A stretch of 64,000 bases of DNA from Chitinophaga pinensis DSM 2588. GTDB lineage: Bacteria > Bacteroidota > Bacteroidia > Chitinophagales > Chitinophagaceae. Positions 51,013 through 58,592 of the stretch are shown in pieces. Numbering within the stretch: the first letter of the stretch is position 1; each line of letters opens with the position of its first letter. Location: the NCBI RefSeq assembly GCF_000024005.1, contig NC_013132.1:7930001-7994000 (forward strand), read 5' to 3'. The position numbers were made by a program, and so were the translations under genes. Under the pieces are notes generated by a model. That model did not search any database. It saw nothing but the letters and a program-made list of their open reading frames with translations, and was not told the origin of the DNA.

Positions 51013-51100
51013 ATCTTGAATAAACTGGTTAGACAATTGTCCTTCTCTCGGTACGAATTATAAAAGCCTTTCAAGTGTGAACTTGGAAGGCTTTTTTGTT
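51013..51100 (+). other. Decayed tRNA-Leu-like 3' end with terminator (scar 1)
   Basis: The segment reading AATTGTCC-TTCTCTCGGTAC plus the hairpin at 51063-51098 (AAGCCTT/AAGGCTT arms, T run) closely resembles the segment at 53219-53322. It has the position and order of a tRNA-Leu 3' end followed by its terminator. It is too decayed to be a functional tRNA. Confidence 0.6.
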
Positions 51101-51184
51101 TACTGCGACTACGCTTGCAATAACTATTACACAATCGCTTTAAAATCTCTTACCGAAGATGAACTTAAGGTGTAAGTACCCCGT

Positions 51185-52087
51185 TTAGCAAACAGTATTC
51201 TTCTGGAGAATCGTTTCTTCAAGAACCATGTTTTTCCACTCTTCTGGGGTAAGATTATTTAATGCTTCATGTGGTCTACGCTGATTGTATTCTTCCAGCC
51301 ACTCCTCTGTTAACTCTCGTACCTGGTTAAGGTCAAAAAATAAGTATGCATCAAGAACAGCCTCACGATATAGACGGTTAAACCTTTCTATATATCCGTT
51401 TTGCATTGGCTTACCTGGCTGGATGTATTGAACGATGATATTATTCGTTTTGCACCATAGGCAAAACTTTGTAGAAGTGAACTCCGGTCCATTATCTACT
51501 CGTATACTATTCGGCTTACCACGTGTTGTCAATATTCGGTCCAGTACCCGCGTAACCCTCTTGGCAGATAGGGATGTATCGATCTCAATAGCCAATGCTT
51601 CTCTTGAACAGTCATCCATTACATTAAAAGTCCGGAAGCGTCTATTACCAGTCATACTATCACTCATAAAATCCATACTCCAACTAACGTTAATCATTTG
51701 TTGCCTGATCAGTGGTTGCTTTATCCGGGCGGGTAATCGTCTTTTCCCTTTCCTACGTTTGTTGAGTTTTAATAGCCTATAAACACGGTAAATCCGTTTA
51801 TGATTCCATTTATGGCCTGCCCTCCGCAAATAAGAGGATAGCTTCCTGAAGCCGTAATTAGGATGCTTAAAAGCCAATTCCTGCAATGCAATAATAACTG
51901 CATTATCATTCTTACGGCTATTGTAATAGAATTGAGATCGTGGAAAGGATACAAGTCTACAGGCCCTACTCACAGAAATACCTTCTTCACTAACCAGCTC
52001 ATGCGCTATTTGTCTTTGGGTGGCAGGGCCCAGCCTTTTTTGTGAAGAGATCTTTAAGAAGTTGATTATCCAGGGATACATCAGCAT
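51185..52087 (-). CDS. IS3-family transposase OrfB
   Basis: The 300-residue DDE integrase-like protein has HTH_21 (KRIYRVYRLL region) and the catalytic block with WSMDFMSD (first Asp), VDNGPEFTS (second Asp) and the Glu helix QRRPHEALNNLTPEEW. Its frame is +1 relative to orfA across an A6 run (52036-52041), so a joint product needs a frameshift of a kind not usual for IS3. Confidence 0.88.
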   Translation of the reverse strand: MLMYPWIINFLKISSQKRLGPATQRQIAHELVSEEGISVSRACRLVSFPRSQFYYNSRKNDNAVIIALQELAFKHPNYGFRKLSSYLRRAGHKWNHKRIYRVYRLLKLNKRRKGKRRLPARIKQPLIRQQMINVSWSMDFMSDSMTGNRRFRTFNVMDDCSREALAIEIDTSLSAKRVTRVLDRILTTRGKPNSIRVDNGPEFTSTKFCLWCKTNNIIVQYIQPGKPMQNGYIERFNRLYREAVLDAYLFFDLNQVRELTEEWLEEYNQRRPHEALNNLTPEEWKNMVLEETILQKNTVC

Positions 52088-52295
52088 ACATCCTTTTCAG
52101 ACGCGCATTTTCTTCTTCTAGATCTTTCAAACGCCTTACATCTGAGGCTTCCATACCTCCATAACGACTCTTCCAATTATAGAAAGTCGCTTCTGAAATG
52201 CCGTGTTGTCGGCAGATCTCTTTGGTCGGTATCCCGGATTCTTGTTGTTTAAGGATAGAAACAATCTGGGATTCTGTAAATCTTGTTTTTTTCAT
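51999..52295 (-). CDS. IS3-family transposase OrfA
   Basis: The 98-residue protein has an HTH (FTESQIVSILKQQESGIPTKEICRQHGISEATFYNWK) and a leucine-zipper part with LEEENARLKRMYADVSLDNQLLK, which mediate binding and dimerisation. It ends just past the A6 run. It overlaps orfB by 89 bases. Confidence 0.88.
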   Translation of the reverse strand: MKKTRFTESQIVSILKQQESGIPTKEICRQHGISEATFYNWKSRYGGMEASDVRRLKDLEEENARLKRMYADVSLDNQLLKDLFTKKAGPCHPKTNSA

Positions 52296-52361
52296 GATGA
52301 ACAGATTAGTTTAAAATTGACACTTTTATCTAATTTTAAACTGTCTGCCGTTAAGGGGTAC

Positions 52362-52622
52362 TTACAGCTTATCTAAAATATCGCTTATAGTAGGATATAC
52401 TTCAGGATCATTTCTTTTTTTTCGAGGAGGAGGACCTTCTAAGTAGCTACGCTTAATTGCAATTTCAAATACTAATTTTGAATTCATTAAAACTTCCTCA
52501 CTACCCGTGAAATGATTTAACGCTTTATAAAATTCAACAATGTAAAATGAGCCGTTATCTGTGGGGAAAACATAAGTTTCGCTATACTCATTTTGGGCTC
52601 CTGGGGCGTACGGATAAGACAT
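52362..52622 (-). CDS. Unknown protein truncated or reshaped by the IS element
   Basis: The 86-residue protein starts MSYPYAPGAQNEYSETYVFP. Its stop codon lies within the IS terminal repeat. If the IS is removed, the frame continues into the left flank with PLSSSSVRDFKAIV before a stop at 51128, so the IS may have interrupted the gene's 3' end. It is soluble, with a short beta-type body. Family not recognised. Confidence 0.55.
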   Translation of the reverse strand: MSYPYAPGAQNEYSETYVFPTDNGSFYIVEFYKALNHFTGSEEVLMNSKLVFEIAIKRSYLEGPPPRKKRNDPEVYPTISDILDKL

Positions 52623-52638
52623 CTTGCTTAAGTAGAAA

Positions 52639-52830
52639 TTACTTTGACGCAGAATTATTAGAATTAGTTCTCACTTTTTTCAATTGGTCAATAATGCCAG
52701 AATGTACTATGACACCCTGCATACCATTCATTCTCCTTTCTCTATCAGCAGATATAGCCTGAACTTTTAATGGAAAGGATTGACCAACAACTGAGATCTT
52801 TTTGTTAACAACTTTTTTCATAGTACTCAA
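52639..52830 (-). CDS. Small unknown protein
   Basis: The 63-residue frame starts MSTMKKVVNKKISVVGQSFP and holds a basic, helical middle (ISADRERRMNGMQGVIVHSG). It ends 16 bases before the next gene's start in the same direction, which suggests a two-gene unit. No family is recognised. Confidence 0.45.
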   Translation of the reverse strand: MSTMKKVVNKKISVVGQSFPLKVQAISADRERRMNGMQGVIVHSGIIDQLKKVRTNSNNSASK

Positions 52831-53218
52831 AAATAACTATTTTTTAGGACATGACCATATCACACTTATATCCGACCCAAATTTTCAAACCATGAGCTCA
52901 AACACTTGAACCTTTCGTCTTCGTTAGAATTACCCGCAAATTTAAAATACAAAAAACTCATAATAAACTAGTTAAATATAATTTTTGGGGGTATAATTTC
53001 TCTGATTAAGACTCATAATACTTTATTTCCTTCAATTCCAGTACTCATCTCCTAAATCAAGTAGAAAGTTTATTTAAAATCGAATTCTAGTACCTACAGT
53101 ACAACAACAATGTATTTTTTAAACCAAATATTGATAAAGTGTATCATTTTAGTGTTTTTCCACCTGAAACGGTAATGAAACTTCTTTGAATGAGAGTCAA
53201 CATATCATAATATTGAGC
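52831..53218. other. Gene-free interval
   Basis: About 390 AT-rich bases hold no frame with coding character. They precede the decayed tRNA-Leu-like segment. Confidence 0.4.
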
Positions 53219-53322
53219 AATTCGCTGAAAACAATTAAATCCTGTAACACTTGGTTCGCTAATTGTCCCGTTCTGGGTACATTTTAAAAGCCTTTCAAGT
53301 GAAAACTTGGGAGGCTTTTTTG
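53219..53322 (+). other. Decayed tRNA-Leu-like 3' end with terminator (scar 2, candidate attR)
   Basis: TCCCGTTCTGGGTACA at 53266-53281 matches TCCCGTCCTGGGTACA of tRNA-Leu in 15 of 16 bases, and ATTAAATCCTGT upstream resembles the anticodon region. A terminator hairpin follows (53286-53322). It is a degraded tRNA 3' end, not a functional gene. It is the best candidate for the far end of the island. Confidence 0.6.
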
Positions 53323-53495
53323 TTTGATATCATTTCTGCATACGTGCTTTTTAATTTGTGGAACGGTGTCCCACAAGTTGAAAAATAGCCCAATAACTCG
53401 CAGCAGATTCACAATTACTATGCAACTAAATTCTCAATTTCTGAGGCGGCAATGATAAATATTTAAACAAAGATTAAACACTTTATGCTAAAGCT

Positions 53496-53528
53496 ATTCG
53501 TTGAAAACCATTAACTCCTGTAACAATG
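53496..53528. repeat. Second copy of a ~33-base repeat at the island edge
   Basis: The sequence ATTCGTTGAAAACCATTAAC and onward matches that near 53220 (ATTCGCTGAAAACAATTAAA...TCCTGTAACA) with a few differences. The copies are 277 bases apart. The second one abuts the truncated GDPD gene. Confidence 0.6.
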
Positions 53529-53529
53529 G

Positions 53530-54051
53530 CTTCCCACCCTGGAAGAAGCCATGCTGGTGATGAAAGGTAAAGTGATGGTCAACCTGGATAAGAGTTACAA
53601 CTGTCTGGAGGAGACCTATGCCGTACTTGAAAAAACAGGTACTGTGGATCAGGGTATATTGAAAGGTCAGATAGCACCGGCAGTGCTGCAAACGGAACAC
53701 GCTGCTGTTATTGCGAAAGCATTGTACATGCCTATTATCAGTCTGGATGATAGTAACGCTGCTGCTAATATTCATGAATGCCTGAACCAATTACATCCCG
53801 CAGCATTTGAATTTGTTTTCAAAAAAGATACTGCTGCAATTTTGTCCAATCTCCCTAAAAAGAATTGCAGGATTTGGGTAAACTCCCTGTGGAGTAGCCT
53901 GAATGGAGGACATTATGATGATATGGCTTTTGACGATGGGAATACAAAAGATAGCTGGGATTGGCTCTTATCAAAAGGGTTTACAATCTTTCAGACAGAC
54001 AGACCAGCCACACTGTTGGCCTATCTCCAAAAAAAAGGGTTGCACAAATAG
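53530..54051 (+). pseudogene. Glycerophosphodiester phosphodiesterase, 5' half missing
   Basis: The frame encodes the C-terminal half of a GDPD-family enzyme: LPTLEEAMLVMKGKVMVNLDKSYN, later IWVNSLWSSLNGGHYDDMAFDD and the end GFTIFQTDRPATLLAYLQKKGL. The N-terminal catalytic His region is absent. Reading upstream meets an in-frame TAA at 53521 inside the repeat. The break coincides with the island edge, so the element's arrival or a later deletion removed the first half. The remaining start at 53551 is unlikely to give an active enzyme. Confidence 0.75.
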
Positions 54052-54083
54052 TGCAACCTTTTCCTGGGGCCGGTTTTGTTCCA

Positions 54084-54917
54084 CTAAAACCGAATATTTT
54101 TTATCACTTTCGCTAATAACTCTGCAATAATCTCACACCCTTTATCTGAGGGATGTATACCATCATAAGTCACATCTACTGCTTTTAACGGATAAGGATA
54201 TTTATCTCCCACAGTATATGGTATGTTGATATAATCAGGATAAGCATATTCTTTGTATTCACGCGTTTGCGGATCTCTGAGGTATTTAAACTTCACGGCC
54301 TGGCTGATCTCCAGTCTTGGCTCACTGTAAAGGTCCACGATCTCCATATTTTCTGCTTTTCCGATTGCCTTCACCACATTCACAAAAGCCTCCAGACTCT
54401 GTCCCTCCTGATCTTTATAAGATCCCCAGCTATTAACCTTGTTATTAAGAATGTAAACAAAATCCCCACGCTGCATAGGCGTCATCAGTATAATATGCGC
54501 TTTAGGATTGAGGCTACGTAACCTGTCAATAATCACTCTGAAAGCCCCACTCACAGTACCGATACCCGTGTTGTTGGTGTAATCATCCAAAGTACCGGGT
54601 TTTACTCCTAGCCACCAGTCATTCGTACCGAGAAATATCGTATATACATCTGAAGGTTTCAGATCGAATTGATCTATTTTGTAGGCAATTTCAACACTTG
54701 TCCAGTAATTGTGGCCATGATTGATATATGTCAGACCTGGTACCAGTTCCGTAGTTCTGGTTATCCAACCTTTTTCAACCCGGTTATCACTCTCCTCAAG
54801 GTGGTCATTTAAATAAGTAAAGGAATCGCCAATTGCTGTCCAGGTAATTCCTTTCATTGGCATAAAGGAGCCTAGTACCACTGGTAACAGCAGTAATAAT
54901 AGTCTACGAACTTTCAT
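54084..54917 (-). CDS. Exported SGNH/GDSL hydrolase
   Basis: The protein is 277 residues from ATG 54917 (MKVRRLLLLLLPVVLGSF); a longer form from 54968 exists. Motifs are GDSF with the nucleophile Ser in TAIGDSFTYL, the Gly block GHNYWTSVE, GTNDWW, and DGIHPSDKG holding the catalytic Asp and His. It is an esterase or carbohydrate deacetylase of the GDSL type. The exported form is supported by the signal peptide; the substrate is unknown. It converges with the GDPD remnant. Confidence 0.85.
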   Translation of the reverse strand: MKVRRLLLLLLPVVLGSFMPMKGITWTAIGDSFTYLNDHLEESDNRVEKGWITRTTELVPGLTYINHGHNYWTSVEIAYKIDQFDLKPSDVYTIFLGTNDWWLGVKPGTLDDYTNNTGIGTVSGAFRVIIDRLRSLNPKAHIILMTPMQRGDFVYILNNKVNSWGSYKDQEGQSLEAFVNVVKAIGKAENMEIVDLYSEPRLEISQAVKFKYLRDPQTREYKEYAYPDYINIPYTVGDKYPYPLKAVDVTYDGIHPSDKGCEIIAELLAKVIKNIRF

Positions 54918-54968
54918 CATATCTATGTTTATAACATATATACGAAAAACGATGTGTTTGGTTTCCAA

Positions 54969-55271
54969 GTTCGTTCTGCTAACTATACCCCCATTTTATT
55001 TGCTATAATATCAGGCATTTACGTACTATGTTAACAACAAAATCGGGGGTATTACGCTGTAAACTACCGGGTCAGATCTCCCGATTATTCCTAATTATAA
55101 AAAAATTAACATTCTCTGACATAACAACACCACACATAACCAGATAATTTATTGACAACCACAAAAACGCTTAAATTCGTACTTCCATTAACGTAGGTAG
55201 ACTTCGGCTTTGCTTTTGAATTTATAAAGTCCATATTTGTATCGCCAAAACAGCCAATATTCAAAAATACA
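54969..55271. other. Gene-free interval between divergent genes
   Basis: About 300 AT-rich bases hold the promoter regions of the SGNH gene (-) and the next exported protein gene (+). I see no repeat or RNA structure. Confidence 0.4.
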
Positions 55272-55811
55272 ATGCGTACATTCTTAATTATCATATTGAC
55301 CATCTGGACATCTGGCTGTCACGCGCAGACAAGAAAACCGCAAGCTTTTAAGAAGACAACGTATAGCTACATATACAGTGAATTATACCAGCAAACAACT
55401 GATACGATAGCAACTGAAGAAGAACCAATTGATATCTATTTCTTCTGTGACCATCTTAAATTGCCTTACCGTCTGCCCAAAAAGTTGACAGACAAACAAT
55501 ATGCAGGCAAGACAATTTCGGACAATAATCCCCATGCCGGAAGTAACGTTCAAAGTAATTGGTCAAATACTTATTCTTATGATAGTATCGGGCGGTTAAC
55601 AAACTTTTCCTATTCCAGCTGTATTGCCTGTTCCAGCTTCCCTTTCAGTTATGCTATTACCTATAACGGCAAAGGACAGATAGCAAGCATTGTTAATAAA
55701 CTCGGCTTAAAAGAAAGGTTTGAATTCCAGTATAATGTCGCGGGTGACATTATAAAATTAGCCAAATATTCCTCTGAATTGTTAGAAATAGAGATTACAT
55801 CAATTCATTGA
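55272..55811 (+). CDS. Small exported protein with YD-like repeats
   Basis: The 179-residue protein starts MRTFLIIILTIWTSGCHAQTRK. SGCHAQ could be a lipobox or a signal peptidase I site. The C-terminal half has the YD unit YSYDSIGRLTNFSYS and FEFQYNVAGDIIKLAKYSSE. A CIACSS segment may bind metal or form a disulfide. Unknown function. Confidence 0.7.
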   Translation: MRTFLIIILTIWTSGCHAQTRKPQAFKKTTYSYIYSELYQQTTDTIATEEEPIDIYFFCDHLKLPYRLPKKLTDKQYAGKTISDNNPHAGSNVQSNWSNTYSYDSIGRLTNFSYSSCIACSSFPFSYAITYNGKGQIASIVNKLGLKERFEFQYNVAGDIIKLAKYSSELLEIEITSIH

Positions 55812-55910
55812 TTCATTATTCAATTATCTTGCTTATTTGACTATTTGTTCCTCCTTTTTAAGGTTACAAAGCCACTTTGGCTTCCTTATTTATGATTGAT
55901 AGTCTTTTTC

Positions 55911-56390
55911 CTAAAACCTCGCCTTCCCCCTTACCGCTTCCTTTTCCCATCTTTTCTGTATCCCGAATAATCCAATCCAATAAGGTACAAAAAGAGGAAA
56001 CATGATCCCAACAAACAAACCTCTTATCCCTGCACTTAACACCATGAATATTATAAATGCCAACCACAAAAGACCAATACCCAGATTAAAACGAATGGCT
56101 CTTCTTCTTTCCAGCCACACAACGACTCCCATCAGCATACAGAGTATACCTGGTATAAATTGCCCTATATTAGTTCCTGTACGGAAAGCAGTAGCGTACC
56201 GGGGATCATAGGCCATCGTATCATTTGTATCAAATGCTGTTGCCAATGAGACCGCATAGCACAACATAATAAAACCGAAAACCATCACTGCCCACATATA
56301 GGTCGTTAACCATTTAGGCATAAGATCCCGCCGACGGGGCATAAGCTGACTTTCAAACTCTTTGTCGAAAATTGTCTCTGATTGATTCAT
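55911..56390 (-). CDS. Four-helix membrane protein
   Basis: The 159-residue protein has a charged N-terminus (FDKEFESQLMPRRRDLMPKW) followed by four hydrophobic helices around 30-50, 75-92, 102-120 and 123-142. It ends in a basic tail (GKARF). No family is recognised; it may be a Bacteroidota-specific integral membrane protein. It is the last gene of a minus-strand cluster with short gaps (15 bases to the next). Confidence 0.7.
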   Translation of the reverse strand: MNQSETIFDKEFESQLMPRRRDLMPKWLTTYMWAVMVFGFIMLCYAVSLATAFDTNDTMAYDPRYATAFRTGTNIGQFIPGILCMLMGVVVWLERRRAIRFNLGIGLLWLAFIIFMVLSAGIRGLFVGIMFPLFVPYWIGLFGIQKRWEKEAVRGKARF

Positions 56391-56405
56391 AGTATATTTT
56401 TAATA

Positions 56406-57170
56406 CTACCTTACTTGTCCACTCAAAGTTCCCACTTTAGGATTCAAGGCATCCTGGTATACTATTTCAAAAGTCACTTCACTGTAGACAGGCATATTAC
56501 CTATTTTTGCAGGATTCCAGTCCCCGCTCGTCTTTTGGATTTGCCTGATAAACTCATTACTATGTTCTTCTGCAATCCCATTGACAATATTAATACGTTC
56601 TATTTCGCCCCGGTCTGTAACTACGAATTTGGCCAGGAATGTCGCCGCATGTTTAACCGGATAGACAGCATACAACTTACCGAATATCATGTTATAAAGC
56701 GATTGCTCTTTTTTATAACGAGGTGTAAGATACCTGTTGGCGACATAAAGCGTATGACCATTAAAACCAGCCGTTGTATCAGGTCGCTGACGTTCACTAT
56801 ACACCGTTTCAGATACAAAACGGTATGGGCTACGGTTCACTTCATAAAATACCAGCGAAGTATCCGTCAGCTCTTCAACAATGTAGCTGGAATTTCCGAT
56901 AGTCAGAACCGGATCATTAAACGACCAATAGTAGATACTTCCATTCCAGGCAGCGCTACTACCCATAAGGAGCTTTTCTTTCGTAAAAGTATATCGGCCG
57001 TAGTAGGTATTGGGTTCCTCCTGCGGCGCAGAAAGATGTTCAATCGAAGTCCTGATCCATGTCTTTTGCAAAGCTTTGTTTCGTGATTGCGACTGAACCA
57101 ACAAAGGGGATACCGATAATATCATTAAGGCAATTAATACTTTATTACGCCTTAGACATGCTAATTTCAT
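56406..57170 (-). CDS. Exported protein with a TonB-like C-terminal domain
   Basis: The 254-residue protein has a signal peptide (ALMILSVSPLLVQSQ) and a C-terminal part GEIERINIVNGIAEEHSNEFIRQIQKTSGDWNPAKIGNMPVYSEVTFEIVYQ that follows the TonB C-domain pattern (D-G-x-V, helix, W-x-P-x, strand). The middle is beta-rich. No transmembrane or Pro-rich linker is seen, so it is not a canonical TonB. It is 12 bases from the GreA-like gene in the cluster. Confidence 0.7.
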   Translation of the reverse strand: MKLACLRRNKVLIALMILSVSPLLVQSQSRNKALQKTWIRTSIEHLSAPQEEPNTYYGRYTFTKEKLLMGSSAAWNGSIYYWSFNDPVLTIGNSSYIVEELTDTSLVFYEVNRSPYRFVSETVYSERQRPDTTAGFNGHTLYVANRYLTPRYKKEQSLYNMIFGKLYAVYPVKHAATFLAKFVVTDRGEIERINIVNGIAEEHSNEFIRQIQKTSGDWNPAKIGNMPVYSEVTFEIVYQDALNPKVGTLSGQVR

Positions 57171-57182
57171 AATGCAATTAAT

Positions 57183-57650
57183 TTAATACACTTCCAATAT
57201 CACCGTCTCCTTCTTATTAAACAAAAACTTCTCCCCCACTCCCTTATTCAACAACAACTTCGCCAACGGCGCCTGCGGAGAAAGAAAGAACACTAACTGC
57301 CCATCTACCTCCTGCTTCCCAAGTCCTGTCCCAATAAAAAACGAATGCTCCGCACATCTCACAAAAGCGCCTGCCTGGGCCTTCGTATACAGCACATTCA
57401 CATGTATCTTCTGCAACTGATCCAGGTCCTTTATATTCTCCGCCTGTTGCCGGGAATACATATCCTTTTCCAGGTGCCCCATTGCTCTCCCTGTCTCATA
57501 CTTATCACCTGCCGAACTTTTCTCTTCCCCATTAGCCGCTGCCTGTGCATTGTCAATCGCCGCTTTGGTCATGGCAATACGCTCCGTGATCTGCAACTCT
57601 CCTGCTTTCTTTAAACTGTTTTTAAAAGCAATCATTTCCTGGTTTGTCAT
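57183..57650 (-). CDS. GreA/GreB C-terminal domain-like protein
   Basis: The 155-residue protein has an N-terminal helical pair with EEKSSAGDKYETGRAMGHLE, then a C-terminal beta domain with SPQAPLAKLLLNKGVGEKF, the FKBP-like fold of GreA/B. The coiled-coil acidic tip is only partly kept. In Bacteroidota such proteins are often mislabelled 3-oxoacyl-ACP synthase; the GreA-like fold is the better call. A role as an RNA polymerase accessory factor is inferred. It is in a four-gene minus cluster. Confidence 0.75.
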   Translation of the reverse strand: MTNQEMIAFKNSLKKAGELQITERIAMTKAAIDNAQAAANGEEKSSAGDKYETGRAMGHLEKDMYSRQQAENIKDLDQLQKIHVNVLYTKAQAGAFVRCAEHSFFIGTGLGKQEVDGQLVFFLSPQAPLAKLLLNKGVGEKFLFNKKETVILEVY

Positions 57651-57680
57651 AAACAGGTCTATTTCCGGACCTTCCAGATA

Positions 57681-58412
57681 CTAACTGGTCCTTAGATAAT
57701 TTTGATATTCTTTTGATAACACCGTCCCTACTTTGAAATACATATCCGGATATTCGTTTTCATATTCCTTTTCTAATACAGCTTCATTAAAATAAGCCTT
57801 CAGTTCTTCGTTTGTATGTCTACTCCAGTCTGTTTTCTTTTGCGCATGTTTACCTCTGTCTTCCGTTGCATAAATAAACGGAAACGAAAACTCTCTTTGT
57901 ATTGACAGTTTACCAGCTTTTATCTCAGCTTCTGAGTCATTGATGAGGGTGTGAATTGACGCATCTCCTGATACCGACAGACAAGTACTTTTCTTCATTC
58001 CTTTCCCTTTGATAAAAAACACCTCGGCTACCTCCAAATTACCGCTGATCTGCGCCAGATTGTCTTTATGATCAGGATACCGCGTCCACATATTTTTTGT
58101 CTCCACATTTCCTGCAATCAGACCTTCACGAAAACTTAATACCTGACACCTGACATTTCCCAATACCACCGGCTGAGACAAACGCAGATCATCTCTTTCA
58201 GCAATGTATTTGTAATATACACCCCAAAAAATTTCATCGAACACATTGAGGGCCTCCGTCTCTATATCTCCATCGTAAACAGGAAAAAGACTTTCATCAA
58301 ATATTCCCTTGTCTTTCGATTTTTCGTACAATACTTCCAGCTTATTACCTGCTGGCAACATCTCTTTTAAATCCTTGTAAGCTATAATCTTTAACTTATT
58401 TTCGTTGATCAT
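57681..58412 (-). CDS. Uncharacterised protein
   Basis: The 243-residue cytosolic protein starts MINENKLKIIAYKDLKEML. The centre (about 80-165) alternates short strands with Gly turns (LRLSQPVVLGNVRCQVLSFREGLIAGNVETKN, ISGNLEVAEVFFIKGKG, LSVSGDASIHTLIND), as in bactofilin or beta-helix folds. The C-terminal part is helical and charged. I do not recognise a family. It is upstream of the GreA-like gene by 30 bases. Confidence 0.65.
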   Translation of the reverse strand: MINENKLKIIAYKDLKEMLPAGNKLEVLYEKSKDKGIFDESLFPVYDGDIETEALNVFDEIFWGVYYKYIAERDDLRLSQPVVLGNVRCQVLSFREGLIAGNVETKNMWTRYPDHKDNLAQISGNLEVAEVFFIKGKGMKKSTCLSVSGDASIHTLINDSEAEIKAGKLSIQREFSFPFIYATEDRGKHAQKKTDWSRHTNEELKAYFNEAVLEKEYENEYPDMYFKVGTVLSKEYQNYLRTS

Positions 58413-58592
58413 TGTTGTATGTGCTTAATGAATATAGGGGTTTTATACTGGCATATTCAGAGGATGAAAATATAAGTTTTGTAGGAGAAATCATGCTTTA
58501 TAGTCATCAATATTGTTAAATTTTGTCCCCTTGAGCTAAAAAATTTTCAAATAGGTATTCCATATTTATCTTCACTTACCAGATAAATACCT

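Larger units (their letters stand above)
51171..52366 (-). mobile_element. IS3-family insertion sequence (IS407-like)
   Basis: The 1196-base element has terminal inverted repeats beginning TGTAAGTACCCC at 51171 and, on the other strand, ending at 52366. It holds orfA and orfB with typical HTH and DDE domains. No clear target duplication is seen at the ends (AAGG to the left, GCTT to the right), so the insertion may be old or recombined. Confidence 0.85.
29105..53530. mobile_element. Composite mobilizable genomic island at tRNA-Leu
   Basis: The island starts at tRNA-Leu. It carries two relaxases of different classes, a coupling protein, three site-specific recombinases of different kinds, an IS3-family element, ArdC, a broken RES gene and an AAA-DUF4435 gene. 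The right edge is inferred from decayed tRNA-Leu-like sequence at 51.0 and 53.2 kb and from a truncated host gene at 53530. The exact right end is uncertain; 51.1 kb is an alternative. No mating-pore genes are present. Confidence 0.7.

Noticed and set aside
53494..53790. 98-residue minus-strand frame over the GDPD remnant
   Set aside because: It is antisense to a frame with clear GDPD motifs.
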